A DNA stretch of 50,630 bases. Origin: Chitinophagales bacterium. Its GTDB lineage: Bacteria; Bacteroidota; Bacteroidia; Chitinophagales; Chitinophagaceae. The translations under genes were made by a program, and so were the position numbers. The stretch spans positions 1-50,630 of the forward strand of contig JAURJU010000016.1 of NCBI GenBank assembly GCA_030832085.1, written 5' to 3'. Positions 50,421 to 50,630 of this stretch are shown one piece after another (the stretch's first letter is position 1; each line of letters opens with the position of its first letter). The notes beneath the pieces are model-generated. The model was not told the origin of the DNA. It worked only from the letters and a program-made list of their open reading frames with translations, and did not search any database.

Positions 50421-50630
50421 TTACTTTCCAGCTTTCTTCGGAGCAGCTTTAGCAGCTTTCTTAGGAGCGGCTTTCTTTGGGGCAGCCTTAGCAGCCTTCT
50501 TAGGAGCAGCTTTCTTAGGAGCAGCTTTCTTTGCAGCTTTCTTAGGAGCAGCTTTCTTTGCAGCTTTCTTAGGAGCAGCTTTCTTTGCAGCTTTCTTAGG
50601 AGCAGCTTTTTTTGCAGCTTTCTTAGGAGC
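50421..50630 (-). CDS. Histone-H1-like Lys/Ala/Pro-rich DNA-binding protein (partial, N-terminus off window)
   Basis: The last 69 codons are visible. They encode KKAAPKKAAK-type repeats with nothing but Lys, Ala, Pro and a final Gly-Lys, stop TAA at 50421-50423. Such tails are typical of Hc1/histone-H1-like proteins of Bacteroidota and Chlamydiae, which bind DNA without sequence preference and compact the nucleoid. The start and any N-terminal domain lie beyond the right edge. The DNA itself repeats with a 27-base period, so its length may vary between strains. Confidence 0.85.
   Translation of the reverse strand, partial: APKKAAKKAAPKKAAKKAAPKKAAKKAAPKKAAKKAAPKKAAPKKAAKAAPKKAAPKKAAKAAPKKAGK
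50521..50630. repeat. Tandem 27-base coding repeat
   Basis: About four near-identical 27-base units (coding for KKAAKKAAP) within the histone-H1-like gene; the last unit at 50608-50615 differs by a T-run. The repeat continues beyond the right edge. Confidence 0.8.

Noticed and set aside
50421-50630. CRISPR-like direct repeats at the right edge
   Set aside because: The repeats have no unique spacers and are codons of the Lys/Ala/Pro-rich tail.

Overview
The window is a stretch of ordinary chromosome from a Bacteroidota bacterium, most like a member of the Chitinophagaceae or a close relative; that placement is inferred. The evidence is a SusC/Oar-type TonB receptor with a carboxypeptidase-like N-terminus, a NagB-LmbE fusion, DUF1543 and 3-keto-glycoside-hydrolase (DUF1080) proteins, exported Gfo/Idh/MocA oxidoreductases and a very large TamB. 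Several genes and tRNAs also carry the Bacteroidota promoter pattern TTG-N19-21-TAnnTTTG, and Shine-Dalgarno sequences are not evident. I see no rRNA, CRISPR array, insertion sequence, phage or plasmid genes. No gene-free gap exceeds 300 bases.

Layout. (1) 1-7.6 kb is a sugar-catabolism locus. A minus-strand operon (ThuA-like protein, Tat-exported Gfo/Idh/MocA oxidoreductase, second exported oxidoreductase cut by the window edge) diverges from a plus-strand unit (Tat-exported oxidoreductase, LacI-type regulator), followed by glucuronate isomerase. (2) 7.6-12.5 kb holds phosphoester scavenging: a secreted three-part GDPD / YncE-propeller / phosphoesterase protein and a PhoD-like phosphatase. 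(3) 12.6-18.1 kb has a DUF1543 protein, an MG2-like protein with a TonB plug but no barrel, a YtxH protein, an acyltransferase-3 and a methyltransferase. (4) 18.1-25.8 kb is an envelope region: a 947-residue secreted protein of unknown function, two LTA-synthase-family transferases facing each other, and a diacylglycerol-kinase-family lipid kinase in line with the second.

(5) 26-30.7 kb has tRNA-Arg, a fatty-acid desaturase, NagB-LmbE, a glutaminyl cyclase lipoprotein and truB, closed by a 27-bp perfect-stem bidirectional terminator. (6) 30.8-40.8 kb, minus strand, has a TonB receptor, a TamB-like protein whose membrane anchor lies upstream of any usual start codon, and gamma-glutamyltransferase. 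(7) 40.9-45 kb is an overlapping operon: secreted PIG-L deacetylase, 51-residue membrane peptide, sodium:solute symporter. (8) 45-46.8 kb has tRNA-Leu(UAA), tRNA-Gly(GCC), a small membrane protein, a GT2 glycosyltransferase and tRNA-Leu(GAG). (9) 46.9-50.6 kb has a DUF1080 hydrolase, mazG, a PolX-like protein with a damaged polymerase site, and the repetitive C-terminus of a histone-H1-like protein.

The best candidates for a less-described system are the LtaS-like / lipid-kinase module in a Gram-negative (21-26 kb), the exported oxidoreductase / ThuA / LacI cluster at the left edge, and the PIG-L / micropeptide / symporter operon. Apparently leaderless promoters recur at truB, the acyltransferase and the GT2 gene.
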